Source: Telmatactis stephensoni
Lineage: Eukaryota > Cnidaria > Anthozoa > Actiniaria > Isophelliidae
Direction of reading: 5' to 3'
NCBI GenBank assembly: GCA_029948255.1
Contig: JALIZF010001915.1
Span: 62,001-126,000 of the forward strand
Length of the DNA stretch: 64,000 nucleotides
The position numbers were made by a program, and so were the translations under genes. The notes beneath the pieces were generated by a model, which did not search any database, had not been told where the DNA came from, and was given only the letters and a program-made list of their open reading frames with translations. This document shows positions 14,658-27,000 of this stretch, piece after piece; position 1 is the first letter of the stretch; the number at the start of each line of letters is the position of its first letter.

Positions 14658-14658
<1 letters not shown>
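12848..14658. repeat. Tandem duplication, ~0.92 kb unit, two copies
   Basis: Copy 1 is 12848-13773 and copy 2 about 13774-14658. Both start CTAGACGCACACGTGCGTTC and end in GCTGAGGACGAA. They share order and sequence throughout with small indels. The unit is non-coding and lies inside intron 5 of G1. G2 and G3 show no equivalent, so it is a G1-specific insertion. Confidence 0.75.
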
Positions 14659-14688
<30 letters not shown>

Positions 14689-14793
14689 ATTTGCAGTTTA
14701 TAACTCGTTCCCGGCCTAAAGGCCTGGGCACGAGTAAAAAAAAAACATTTGCAGTTTATAACTCGTTCCCGGCCTAAAGGCCTGGGCACGAGT
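14659..14793. repeat. Poly(A) tract and two 54-bp direct repeats
   Basis: An uninterrupted A run of about 30 bases is followed by two copies of a unit containing CATTTGCAGTTTATAACTCG and the self-complementary stretch ACTCGTTCCCGGCC...GGGCACGAGT. The A-rich join suggests a retroposed or slipped end of the preceding repeat. Confidence 0.65.
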
Positions 14794-14886
14794 AATTATG
14801 CAAGATAATGTCTACAAAATAACAGACAAGACATTCAATTTTAGATTGCGATCAAAGAGATTTATAATTTTCTCTTCTTTATTTAG

Positions 14887-14942
14887 GAATCTTCTGATAA
14901 TCCTTCTGATGAAGTAAATGACAAAGGAAAAGGTCATTGATC
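14887..14942 (+). pseudogene. G1 exon 6 with frameshift
   Basis: This exon is flanked by TTTAG and gtaagt. It is 56 nt, whereas G2 has 55 and G3 has 46; the latter two keep the frame. The extra A (AAAGG for AAGG) brings a TGA into frame just before the donor. The intact part encodes a Ser/Asp/Glu-rich stretch. Confidence 0.65.
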
Positions 14943-15197
14943 GTAAGTAATTTTAACAAACTGCAGATGGTTTGAAGTTGTCTCAGTCCTCTTATTGACA
15001 CACTCTTGACGTCATATAATGTTCAAAACTGAAGTGGGATCACGAGCGCAGCGCCACGAAACGCGTCAGCATCATTGTCAGAACTCTTATTGACAATCAT
15101 GGTCTTCGACCATTCAGATTGCGAGACTTTAAAACCCTTAGTGCACAATGCGACACGTTGGTTCAAACTTGTTAAGTGGATAAATCTCATTTTCTAG

Positions 15198-15259
15198 AGG
15201 AAGAAAACCGTGGAGAGCTTTGGAAAATTGGAAAGGGGAAAAACACCACAGAAAAAGAG
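15198..15259 (+). pseudogene. G1 exon 7
   Basis: Acceptor TTTCTAG and donor GAG|gtgact delimit the exon. It encodes the GELWKIGK core and ends in TEKE, as in G3, but lacks about 21 bases present in G3 near its start (an in-frame loss). Confidence 0.6.
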
Positions 15260-15740
15260 GTGACTACAAAACATTGTTTTCTACGTCTCAATTACATGTA
15301 AAACATTGCAATCGGAGGTCGTTAACATTTCGATCTTTGCTTCATGGCAATTCTTCAGGAAATCTATGTGTATATAATTTAACCAGCTTCATAATCAAGG
15401 AGAAAATGGCTAGAAAAGACACAAATGCTCAATGATATATATGAAATAAAATGATCTAAGTTAAATATTCAATCATTTTAGAACTAATGTATATAAATAA
15501 GTTATTTCAATAGATTCGTTAATGAATAGAATAGCCGGCCTAATGAGGTTAGGGAAACTAAGACTATTACTATCTTTGAGAATTTTTTTTCCTTTTCTTA
15601 GAAATGAGATTAGCATTAATTAGATAATTCACTTTGACCAACATCTACATTTGTTAACTTACAACATCATTGACACATAATGCAAGTATCAAAATGGCTA
15701 AGAAAAATAAGTAAATAGATTAATTGATTAATTAAATAAT

Positions 15741-15742
15741 TA

Positions 15743-15790
<48 letters not shown>

Positions 15791-15792
15791 AG

Positions 15793-15836
<44 letters not shown>

Positions 15837-15866
15837 CAAAGAAAGAAAGAAAGAAACAAAGAAATA
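15741..15866. repeat. (GAAA)n microsatellite
   Basis: An AAAG tetranucleotide tract with occasional CAAA variants, about 125 bp, in the degenerate exon 7-10 interval of G1. Confidence 0.9.
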
Positions 15867-16017
15867 GGCCTTTGTCTCGTTCTCATGTACTAGGCCGCGC
15901 GCCATTTTTTAAAGTGGTCTTTGTCAAGGCACGTTTCAAATTCAAATGATACAATCTCACAATGTACATTGTGACGACATACGTTGTTGGTAATAACCAG
16001 CCATTCTTTGGTTATAG

Positions 16018-16141
16018 TTGAATAAAACAAAAGCAGTTTATAGGTTGATTATATCACCATTCTTGTCAAATCTGTACGGTTCTTTTTTGTTTAATTTGTT
16101 GTTGTTGTTGTTGTTGTTGTTGTTTTTGTTGTTGTTGCTCT
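16018..16141 (+). pseudogene. G1 exon 8 stub fused to intron 9 sequence
   Basis: After the acceptor GGTTATAG only about 15 bases of exon 8 remain (TTGAATAAAACA). The sequence then jumps to AGGTTGATTATATCACC, which corresponds to G2 position ~47034 in intron 9. The Asp-rich exon 8 and the Lys/Pro/Gly exon 9 were therefore removed by one deletion. A (GTT)n tract follows at 16099-16138. Confidence 0.65.
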
Positions 16142-16193
16142 TTGTTTTCACCTATTACATTGGAACTGGACTTTCTTCTTGGTTTTCCTATAG

Positions 16194-16241
16194 GTTTACG
16201 AAGAAAGGAGATTCACAAGAAGAAGCCAGGAAATAAGCAAG
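16194..16241 (+). pseudogene. G1 exon 10 (Lys-rich)
   Basis: A 48-nt exon between CCTATAG and G|gtaaac, with the same length and phase as G2 exon 10. It encodes a short basic stretch with RRK, KKK and PGNK motifs. Confidence 0.65.
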
Positions 16242-16491
16242 GTAAACCCTCTAAAACAATAAACATATTTAATTTTAACTATTCTTATATGGAATAAAGA
16301 AACAAAGTGGGACAAGCAAAGCTGAAACCAAACAAACCAACGAATACACTGGACTTTTTAGATGGCTCTGTGTTATTACTGAATCTAAGCTCTAGTCTGT
16401 CGACTTTGCCACTGCACCTACGTAGATGGATTTTGTATGAAAAAAGTAGTATTCGTCAAGGTCTGGACACACGATCGATGATACAGTAAAA

Positions 16492-16643
16492 ACCCGCATA
16501 TAAGAACCACTGTTTTTCAAGGTTAGGCTAAAGTGGTTTTATATAAAATGTATGTCTGGTTCTTGTTTAATGGGTGCTTAAAAAGCAAATTTTAGCCTAG
16601 TGGTTCTTAATCCACTGGTTCTTATATGCGGGTTTTTACTGTA
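16492..16643. mobile_element. Mariner-type MITE with empty site in paralogues
   Basis: A 152-bp element with ~28-bp terminal inverted repeats (CAGTAAAAACCCGCATATAA), flanked by TA on both sides. G2 and G3 carry the unoccupied site at about 47513-47522 and 62394-62403, in otherwise homologous sequence before TTTTCTCTACGA. TA duplication and this structure fit Tc1/mariner. Confidence 0.85.
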
Positions 16644-16913
16644 TTTTCTCTACGACGCTGCGCGAAAGGTCCATTTCAATTGCAAGATTGATGTAATGCA
16701 ATCAGCAGTCATTGTCATTCCTGTGCTGTAATTGAGATGCAAGTGTTGCAGGGTCGATTCCACTTGTTCATGACAATTGCAGGCGTGGACACAGAAAAGG
16801 AAGCAAAGTGAAAATAAAATAAAAGGGTGATGAAAATCAACTATGTACTTATTTATCTTGATTTATCTAAGTATTTGTTGATGTAATGTTTTTTGTTCTG
16901 TTTTTTGTGTCAG

Positions 16914-17160
16914 AATGAGCCCAAGATCGACTGACGGCCAGTATAACAGCACTCAACGCGGAATAAATTGAATGTTGAGATAACTATTGAACTACATGAA
17001 AATAAAGTAATTGCATTACAAAAGTCTTATCTTAATTCTGTCGAGGGTGATTGGAATCGTTTTTGCATCGATATCCACGTTGTGGATTTAGGTGGTTTCC
17101 ACATCATTTCAGAGGTGCGCGTTTTAGAGCATCCTCGGGAACCCAACTGTAACATATAAA
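16914..17160 (+). pseudogene. G1 terminal exon 11 and 3' UTR
   Basis: The acceptor TTTTTTGTGTCAG precedes AATGA. Entering in phase 1 gives a Glu codon then TGA, the same end as G2 and G3. The region downstream is strongly conserved among all copies and has AATAAA at 17001-17006. A 63-codon frame (16968-17159) lies within it; I treat it as 3' UTR because the upstream TGA is conserved. Confidence 0.5.
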
Positions 17161-17865
17161 GTTCTGTCTCAACACTCTTTGCCTTTCACGTTCATATGCT
17201 CTATATATTTCTCAGTGACGTTCTGTCTGAACACCGTTTGTCTTTCGGGCGGGCTTATATAATCTTCTTCTCACTCCACATTCATCTTTTCTTTCTCTAT
17301 TCAGTCCCCTTGGCTTTTCTTTCTTTGTCAAAACTCTTTTAGTCTTCTCCGTTTTGACTTCAGTTTCTCTTAGCTAATTTCCTCTTGGTTGATTCCCACT
17401 GACATTCCAAAATAAGTGTATTATACTTTGTTTTGGTTTAGATGAATGCTTGATGTTGTTTGTTGTTCGGTAAAATTAAAAAAAAGCTTCCAAAGTTTTC
17501 AAAAAAACTGCTTTACTAATACTTAAGCATAAATTCCCGGATGTTGATAGGCGTCACGTTCCCGCCAAAAAGCAAACAGCCAATCGGCATCGCGATGTAG
17601 ACGAACGGACGTATTTATATGTAGTCTAGACTAGACCTAGTACGGAAGGTTGTGCCTAATTATATCATACCAGTTAAAAAGACCACCAAGAACTCTACTT
17701 CAGTAACCCTGGCCTAAGGTTTACCTTCTAACTGCGGTGTTATTAGGGCTTGATCGCGAACAAGCTGGCCATCAAGTTAAAAATCAACTCTGATGATGGG
17801 TCACCACCGTACCATTTCTCGGAAGCAAACTGGCAACAAGGCAACAAAGCGGGAGCTCCACTATA
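17161..17865. other. G1 3' flank, homologous to G3 3' flank
   Basis: This stretch aligns with 62920-63440 over most of its length, including TCCTCTTGGTTGATTCCC and the AAGCAAACAG...ATCGCGAT block. No gene is supported here. An antisense frame that is open in G3 is broken in this copy. Confidence 0.5.
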
Positions 17866-18100
17866 AAGGCGGTGTTACACGAGACGATTTTTAACGACGA
17901 TTTTCAGCGCAATGGCGTTGCGTTAATAATCTTTCTCGTTTAACATGACACTTGGAACGATTTTCCTTGCAATTTTCGCTTCGGCAACGCGTTGCGAGTT
18001 TTTGAATCCAAGTCAGAAACTCGCAACGCAAAATATTGCAAGTTGTTGCAACGTTGCGCGGAAAATCGTCGTTAAAAATCGTCTCGTGTAACACCGCCTT
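17866..18100. mobile_element. MITE with 40-bp TIRs
   Basis: A 235-bp element with inverted ends AAGGCGGTGTTACACGAGAC and about 40 bp of near-perfect TIR. There is no coding capacity and the target duplication is unclear. Confidence 0.75.
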
Positions 18101-18960
18101 AAGAAAAATCAGAAATAAAATATGTGTATGTTTCTTCGAGTGTGAAATAAGCTTGGAAAAAGTACTACAGCCTTCATAAACTTTAAATTCAAATGACCAG
18201 CCCAACTTGTCGTAATTTGATCATAAATAGAGCTTAATGTGGCCCGTACCTATTAATTTGTTTGTCAGACATAAATTTTAATCGCGTCTTTTTACATCAA
18301 AACCTTTTCCGATTTCTGAGAAATTGGATCAAATAATTCGAGATATCAGACGATTTTTAAAAGTAGCTTTATGAGAAAAATTGGTCAAAAATCCAAAAAT
18401 CTAAGGTAATTTTTTTTCCTATTTCATTAATCCAGTATAAAGGCATAGAGGACTACATACACCATGTATCGCGCCAATTTAATCCTTAGAAGTTGCGATA
18501 CAAAATTTGCGCTGCCTGTTACGACGGTTACGACGCTAAATTATGTAGTCAAAACTACCGCCAAAATCTCAATAAAATTTCAAAAACAGCGAGAACCATA
18601 TCTGCTATAGAAAGACAAATGCCTATTGTAACTTGTGAACAAAATATGGAGACATGAGAAGCTAAACGCCAATGTTATCCTCAAGCAAACTTGGGGAGTA
18701 ATCTTTGTGACCACGAGGTGAACCTTGTGAATTGGTATTACTTCGACTTCTACAAATTCTGTCGAATTGTTTCGTGAAATTTTCTAGGTATGAAATAGAA
18801 CAAGATGTTAACATACCTGTCGCCAAGTGTCGTTGTCTTTGCTGCACTAGGTATAATTCAGTAAGTTTCAAAAGTAAGCAACTACATCGAGTCGACGTTT
18901 GAGCTGCCAAGGTAAAACCCTCATGGTTTGTTAATTTATTCAATATAACACCTTACTATC
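18101..18960. other. Intergenic, nothing recognised
   Basis: AT-rich unique-looking sequence. The open frames here are short and featureless. No repeat or gene could be assigned. Confidence 0.4.
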
Positions 18961-18965
18961 TGCTG

Positions 18966-19060
18966 CAAAATTCCACACGGGATTTAGACTCAGAAGCAAT
19001 TGGATTCAGAGAACTACTGTCTTTATTCCCAAAAGTCTAGATCCCGTGCGGAATTTTGCA
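18966..19060. repeat. Foldback repeat, ~100 bp
   Basis: GCAAAATTCCACACGGGAT on the left pairs with ATCCCGTGCGGAATTTTGC on the right, making a ~22-bp stem around a ~55-bp loop. Confidence 0.75.
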
Positions 19061-19063
19061 ACT

Positions 19064-19655
19064 AATAATATACATGCAAAAATTTCTCGATGCTGATTGG
19101 CTAAGAGCAGTGCTGTTTCGAGGAAATTTAGTGCAGAAAAAAGGAAATTTAGTGCCAAAAACAGGAAATTTAGTGCAAATTTCTTTTGGCAAAAAACATT
19201 CAAAATGCACTTAAACGTTAAATTCTTCTTTTTATTCATCAAAGAAACAATTTATAAAACACTTTCAGCGGGATTTTTTTCCAAAATTGTCGAAAATATG
19301 CAAGAAAAATGTCAAAAAGTGCCCAAGTTCGGGTGAAAAGTTTTGAATTTTTCCCTTGAGCGCGCGCTTGGTGACGACATCGTCAGGTCACTTTCGAACA
19401 CTGGGCGCGCGCTAACCTGATTTTTCAACTGAAAAGCTACAAAAAACTTGAAAATATTGCTCGAATTTTTGCATGTATATTATTAAAAGGAAATAATATG
19501 GTTTACTCGTTCAATTTAGAATAAATTTGACTCGTGAGTTTTCAAAGAGCACAAATTGCACTCGCCCTACGGGCTCGTGCAATTTTGAACTCTTTGAAAA
19601 CTCACTCGTGCAAATTTATTCTAAATTGCACTCGTAACCATATTATTTCCTATAC
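19064..19655. mobile_element. Two adjacent foldback elements
   Basis: The first (about 19066-19485) has inverted ends AATAATATACATGCAAAAAT and contains three tandem copies of AGGAAATTTAGTGC (19120-19178). The second (19486-19655) is a near-continuous imperfect palindrome with AGGAAATAATATGGTT ends and a centre at TACGGGCTCGTG. Neither codes for protein. Confidence 0.7.
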
Positions 19656-19900
19656 AAATAGTAAAGTGTTGTTTTGGCCTGAGTTCGATATGGCCGAGTA
19701 TAGCCGAGGGGGTCTGGACACGTGTTTTAACCTGTCGGTCATAGAATGCCGAGGCCTAACTTCTCAGCGATCGATGTTCAACGTAGTTCAGTGCAATTCA
19801 TCCTGTCATCGAAGTACACGTCAAGGTCACGAAATGCTAAGTGATACATCTCGGGGAAGGCAATGTTATTTTACGAGCTTTTCATTGTATGCTGTACGTT

Positions 19901-21065
19901 AATAATAATAATAATAATGGAAACTTTAATATAAAAATTAGGTACTACCAAATAGCGGAGCTCCCATTTAAATAATAATATTTTTAAATACTTTTTTTGA
20001 CGTTTTGATTCAAATGAATTGGGCTTCCTGTGGTAATAGGCAAACAAAGATTGCATGTTGTTGAAAAAGTTGATATAAAGATTATAGATCAAGCTTTTTA
20101 GCATTTGCTTTAGAGTTTAAAAAAGCTCTTTCCCTTCAGTCTCCTGAGAATTATAAGATTTCAAGCTCAGTCACCTTTATTACAGTGATATTTATTCAGA
20201 TTCAGTCAGATTTTATAATTGACTCTGTAGTAGTGGTTCATAATTCTCGGAAATAGAATGCAAAAATCCCTCAAACTGATTTCATTCACATAAATACTGA
20301 ACCATTTCAACATCCTTCAATACTGGACATTGCACAACATTGTATTTAGATTTTTCTGTCTTGACAGTATTGTGGCATCTTGTTTTTGTACTGTGTAGAA
20401 TAGAATGACACAGATAATTAGTTGTCTTTACACGAAACAAGAATTCTCTCTTCCTGGTTACACTAATCATGACTTAAGATGAAATTGTAAAACAACTCAA
20501 AACAACTACTACCTAATAGCAGAGCTCCCATTTCAATTTTAAAGTTTTTATGTTCTTGATTCCAATGGATTGGGCTTCCTGTGGTAATTGCCCATTATTC
20601 GGTGTAAAGGCTTGAAAAAGTTGAAATGAAGACTATTTTAAAAAGCCTTTGTTTTGGTTTGTATATGCCCTTTGGTCTCCTGTGAACTGCATGGGCTTGT
20701 AAGCTCAGTGACCTTTATTACAGTATAGTTTAATATTCAGATTCACTGTCAGATTTCATAATTGACTTTGTAGTGGTTCATAATTCTCAGAAATAGAAAG
20801 CAAAAATCTCCAAAACCTATTTACATTGATACAAGTAATTATATAAACCTTTCACCCGGATATTGCAAAACAACATCTCGATTTGTCTGTCTTCACTATA
20901 TCTTGACATCTTGTTTTTTGTGGTTGTTTTGTTTTGTTTTACTGTAGAATAGAATGATGTCACACTAGTAGGTGAATACTTTTCTCTTCCAGATTACACT
21001 GATAATACAATTTAAAGTGATTATAAAAACAGCTACTTGAAATAACAAGAAAACAAGGAATTAAG
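19901..21065. repeat. Tandem duplication, ~0.55 kb unit, next to (AAT)n
   Basis: After a short (AAT)n tract, two direct copies follow (about 19943-20504 and 20505-21060). Shared blocks include AGAGCTCCCATTT, TTGGGCTTCCTGTGGTAAT and AGTGGTTCATAATTCTC. A diverged third relative lies in G3 intron 7 at 60850-61090. No gene is supported. Confidence 0.7.
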
Positions 21066-22132
21066 CATTTTCAGTCTGCATTTAAGGTCTCATAGGGCTC
21101 GCTGAGCAACTTCATGCTTAATGTAAAACAACTCTAGTTTGCATGCAAAATTCCTTCTTTTTTTCCTGTCAATTTTTTCATTAAATTCCAGACCCAAACT
21201 TGAGCTGTATTTACACATTAGTGGGGTTGAAATAAGTTCAAAATGAATTTTTTACTAATTTTATTATTATTAGAAGACTAGTGCAAATTAAGTTCACCGT
21301 AAAACAAAATATCGCTGTACATTTCATGTAACTTACTTGATCGAGTGTTTGTTTAAACTTGGCCACAGTTCAATGTGCATAAAAGTTTATATATTTTTTA
21401 AGTCATCAATCCCAAATAAAAGATAAAAGATCAAATATAGGTACAAGAGACTTTTTGACATCATTTTCTGCCCAGGTCTTTACCTTCAAGTGCTTTCCTT
21501 GTTGTCTTTAGAAGCATAGTCCTTGTTTCACGCTCAATGCAGACGATTCTTGATTTCCAACTTTGGCTAGATTTTTAAGCAGCTTTACTGAAGGCATCTT
21601 CACGAAACGAAGAATACACGATCCTCAATAAGTCATTCATTATGAGAAGTTTTTTAAACTACGAATCCAACTAAAAAGTCAGCCTACTTTGAAAATATTT
21701 TCTGTGTCCTTCGTCTTTCGAGCAGCTTTTCAAACGGCACCGGGCCCGAAAATAAATTCAAACGTAGGTTTTTTTCGCTTTAACCTGTCAAGATTGGCAC
21801 AGATTAATAATCTTGAAAATCGCTAAATTTTCACGAGGTTTTGAGAACAATCTTTTTAAGTTTTGCAAGTTAAAACTGCAAGGAAACTTGTAAATTTTCA
21901 GTTTTCAAAGTGTCAGCGCGCGTCAAGTTGGCGCCAAAAATCAATCAGCCAATCAGCATCGGCGATGGGCACCGGACGTACGGACGGAAGTGACGTATAC
22001 TCAAGCCATGAAAAATCAACTGGATGGGTTACCATTTTTTCTTAGGTATGGTGCTCCGCTCGCGCTTTCGGCCCGCGCGGGAGCTCCGCTATTACATTTT
22101 TCGCCTAACTCTACAATTGCAAATCTCGCTAC
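21066..22132. other. Dispersed repeat and G-unit 3' flank relatives
   Basis: Positions 21120-21320 match G3 intron 4 at 58280-58460 (AACTTGAGCTGTATTTACAC). Positions 21900-22000 resemble the gene 3' flanks at 17550 and 63310. No coding region is recognised. Confidence 0.45.
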
Positions 22133-22230
<98 letters not shown>

Positions 22231-22284
22231 CTTACAATCATGTTGTTACTCAATAAAGGTGTCAATAATAATAATAATAATAAT
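22133..22284. repeat. (AAT)n microsatellites
   Basis: Two (AAT)n tracts (22133-22229 and 22264-22284) flank the fragment CTTACAATCATGTTGTTACTC. The same fragment recurs between AAT tracts at 23985-24017. Confidence 0.9.
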
Positions 22285-23713
22285 GAAAACTTTATTTTTA
22301 TGTTTTGTTACATGTACGTGCAATTGTAAATCTCTCTACTTATAGGTGAAATACAATTGGCTACTTGATTAACAATATTATCATAAACTAGATACATTCA
22401 ACATTTACATAAACTTGAAAGAAAAAAAAAAAAAAAAAGAAAAAAAAATTCCTTAACAATATTTCATTAGTTCTGGATTCGTCCATGTCTTGTTCTTACA
22501 GCAAAATATGTAATACGTAGTTCTGATAGCAATCTTTACAATCGATCTTACGATATACTTTTTAAATTTATCATCGACACCTAGATCATCCAACATTGTT
22601 ATAAAGCTTGATGAATCATTGGCAAACACACCTAGAGCACTCACAGAAAGATTTACAAATATCACGTTTTTGAACTGACGTTTTAAGTTTTTGAAAAGGA
22701 CTTCGTATTTAACTTTTTTCCGTTCAATGTTATTCTGGAGATTTGATTCAAAACCCACTGTTAGTTCAAGAACGTATAATAAACCATCAGGTTTGACAAG
22801 CAGTAGATCAGGGCGGTATTCATCATCTGTAATTATCGAGGGACTTCTAAAATCAGGTAAATCAGCATAAAGGGAGGAACCGGCTACAGCTTTTAGGGAA
22901 TTAGCCAGGAAATTTAGGATAGAGTCATGCCTCCAGGTGTAACGTCCTTACTCCAAGTAGATCTTGCTTTCTGCCACCGCATGCCAATGGTTTCGGACTT
23001 TAGGCAGAATGTACATTCGTGACTTGGCGATAAACCCCATTTGGCAAGGTTTTTAAGTGTGGGAAGTGTGTTATTTATGTAACGGATTGTGAAGTTAAAG
23101 ATAATTTTTGGTAACTTTGATTGTGCAAGAGACCAGATTTTGTTGAGCGTTGTTAAAGAGTACTTGATTACACTTGAAAAGAATTAGCCTTGTGAAACAA
23201 GATGATTTTTGAGTCTATCTTCATGGTTAGTGTGAAATTCTTTGATAACATCTTTGGTGGATTTGTAGGCGTCATATTGAAGATTGGTATAGCAGCTTGT
23301 AGATTTCCAAAGGTCATTAACGGAACGATTCTGAGACATTTTGAGGGCTTTGCGAAGAACTGTTTGACACTGTGTAAATTTAACTGAGGGAGGACATAAG
23401 TTAAGACCAAATTTATTAGTAGGTAAAAACGTGTTACTAAGTGTTCCAGATATGGGGACATCTAACCATTTACGCACATATTGAAGTACTATAGGATCCA
23501 AATTTTCTGTTATCCATGTCTTGGAGATGTCAGCGACAGTAAAATGCCAGGATATTTTGGAGAGAACATAGTGGTTATATAAGAGGAGCTTATTCTTAGG
23601 ATGAAGTGGTTTAAGATCAATATCAGACATCATGTCTTTAATAGTGGTGATAAGTTCAGCTGATTTGTGAGTTTCATTGGACATTTCAAAATCAAAGTGA
23701 CGGCCAAGGTATC
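22285..23713 (-). mobile_element. 5'-truncated non-LTR retrotransposon with restriction-like endonuclease
   Basis: Read on the minus strand, the copy starts abruptly at the (AAT)n border (23713) within the post-RT region (RYLGRHFDFEM). It continues in a thumb-like helical region to about 23184. After frame interruptions comes a segment with RPDLLLVKPDG followed by an ELT (22735-22840), the PD-(D/E)xK-type pattern of RLE elements. It ends in a frame at 22453-22758. The 3' end runs into an A/T trinucleotide tract. RT catalytic motifs are missing and the frame is broken, so it is a dead fragment. Confidence 0.65.
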
Positions 23714-24012
<299 letters not shown>

Positions 24013-24017
<5 letters not shown>

Positions 24018-24039
24018 AATAATAATAATAATAATAATG

Positions 24040-24082
<43 letters not shown>

Positions 24083-27000
24083 GGGCTGGTTTAGTGAAAA
24101 ATAAGGGCTGGTTTAGTGACATTGAACTAGATGAGATTAAGAGAAATTTAGAAACAGATGGTACATCTCAGACAGAATTTGAAATCAGTGAACAGAGCGC
24201 AAGACAGAATGAAACTACTACTCCAATTGAATGCAGAACAACTTTCTCTGAAACTCTTTCAGAACCAGAAAGAGAAATTGCAAATAGAATTATAACCATC
24301 ATGGACAGTAATGAGAGAGATAGGATTCCGATGACAAGAAACATCAACAAGAAACAGGTTATGACTGAAGTGAATAAAATTAATCAGGTACTGGGAAAAA
24401 TCATTACTAACGATATAACAGCTACGAATAAATTAATATATGCTGGAGCTGTTGTTGTAACAGAATTTCTTGGACTTAAAAAGAAAAAGAAAGGGAATCC
24501 TAAAGGTGAGCCAAGGTGGAAGAGAAGACTGGAATTGCAGCTTAAAGATCTTAGACGTGATGCTAGCAGAATTCAATCCATACGGAAAGGGAAAAAGTTA
24601 AAGGACTGTCACAGAGAGTATTTAGAAAAGAGATACGAAATTTCAGAGAAAGGATTAAGACATGTTCATGAAGACCTTAAACAAAGAATTAAAGCAAAAT
24701 CGGCAAAAATTCAACGATATGTGAATAGGAACAAGCAGTTTATGCAGAATAAATTGTTTGAAACAGATCAGCGTAAATTTTATAAGGACATAGACAGGGG
24801 TAGTGCTGTATTGGAGGGTTGTCCAGATCCCGAAGAAACCAGAAAGTTTTGGGGTGACCTTTGGGAACAGAATACTAAACATAAAAGGAATGCTGAATGG
24901 CTTCAGAAACTCAGAGAAGAAATAAAGATAACACCGCAAAGGAATATTACAATCACTGAAGAGACAGTTAAGAACTATTTAAAGAGAGTCCCAAATTGGA
25001 AGGCCCCTGGACATGACTTTATTCAGGGGTTCTGGGTGAAAAACTTTACAAAATTACACCAACGCATTGCAATTCAGCTTGGCCAGTGTGTAAATGAAGG
25101 ATTTGTCCCACATTGGATGACAAAAGGAAGAACTACTTTGATCATGAAGGATCCAGAGAAAGGAACTATACCTGGCAATTATAGGCCAATAACTTGTCTT
25201 CCACTGTTGTGGAAAATATTGACAGGTATAATTTCACATGACATCTATGTCTTTTTAGAAACCGAAGGATTGTTACCTGAAGAACAAAAGGGATGTAAAA
25301 GAGGTTGTCAAGGAACAAAAGACCAATTATTCATTGACAAAATGACCCTTAGAGAAAGTAAAAATCGAAAGAAAGACCTAGCAATGTGTTGGATAGATTT
25401 TCAGAAAGCTTACGACATGCTTCCTCATTCATGGATCATTGAGTGCTTACAACTCTTTGGAATTGCTGAGAACATTCAGAATCTACTCATGAATACAATG
25501 AAAACATGGAAGACCGAACTAACAGCAAGAGGAACAGTCTTAGGAGAAGTGAACATTAAAAGAGGTATCTTTCAGGGGGACTCACTATCCCCGCTTCTTT
25601 TTGTAATTTCTATGATACCCCTTACCCTTGTCCTCAGAAAGAACACTGTAGGGTACACTTATACAAACAAGACGAAAATAAACCATCTTTTATACATGGA
25701 TGACATAAAACTGTATGCCAAAAACAAAGACCAACTTGATTCTCTTGTCCAGTCAGTGAGGATTCTTAGTAGTGACATCGGAATGAAGTTTGGCATAGAA
25801 AAGTGTGCAATGATAGTGCTGAAAAGAGGAAAATTTATCCATTCTGAGGGAATTAGTCTTCCTGATGACCAAAAGATAAGAGCTATTAAGGATGGTGAAG
25901 GATACAAATACCTCGGTGTATTGGAAGCAGATAATGTAATGCATGATGAAATGAAAAGAAAGATCACTAAAGAGTACATGAGACGAGTAAGAAAAATAGC
26001 AAAATCGAAATTGAATGGCGGTAACATGATACGAGCCATTAACACATGGGCAGTTGCTTTACTGAGATATGCAGGTGGCATTGTCGAATGGAGGAAGCAA
26101 GATCTAAGAGAAATAGATGCAAAGACAAGGAAATCACTGACAATGCATGGAGGATTTCATCCCAGAGACAGCGTTGTACGCCTATATGTGAAGAGGAAGG
26201 AAGGGGGTAGAGGCCTCATATCGGTGGAGGATTGCATTACCCAAGCCAATTTAACCCTGCAAAATTATGTTCACTCAAGTCAGGAGAAGCTGATCATTGC
26301 AGTTAGGGGAGATAAGCCTGATGATCTAGAAACTCCCAAGAATTTTAAGACAAGGAAAAAGAATGACAATCTTAAGCAGTGGAAAGACAAGCCCCTGCAT
26401 GGTCAATTTGCTAGACAAAATGAAGACCATGTGAATGTGAAAACGTGGACATGGTTGAAAAAGGGGAAGCTCAAAAAAGAAACTGAATCGCTTATCGTAG
26501 CTGCCCAAGATCAGGCAATAAGAACGAATTACATCAAAACAAGGGTCGATAAATCACAGTCTAATCCTAAATGCAGGATGTGTCACAATGCTGATGAAAC
26601 TGTTAGTCACATCGTGAGTGGTTGTCAGAAATTAGCACAAAAACAATATAAGAGAAGACATGATAATGTTGCAAAGGCAATCCACTGGGACATACTCGGG
26701 AGATGTGGGTTTGATCGAAAGCCAAAATGGTATGAACACGTACCAGAGTGTCAGGTTGAAAACAACAAATTCAAAATCCTCTGGGATTTCAGCATAAGAA
26801 CCGATAATGAGATTCAGGCTAGACGCCCTGACCTGGTAGTTATTGATAAAGAAGCCAAGACTTGTAAGATTATTGATGTAGCTATCCCCGAAGACACAGG
26901 GGTGAAAACTAAGGAAGATGAAAAAGTACAAAAATACCAAGATTTGGCTCGTGAAATCAGAAAAATGTGGGGTTTGCGAACAGAGGTGATACCTGTGGTG

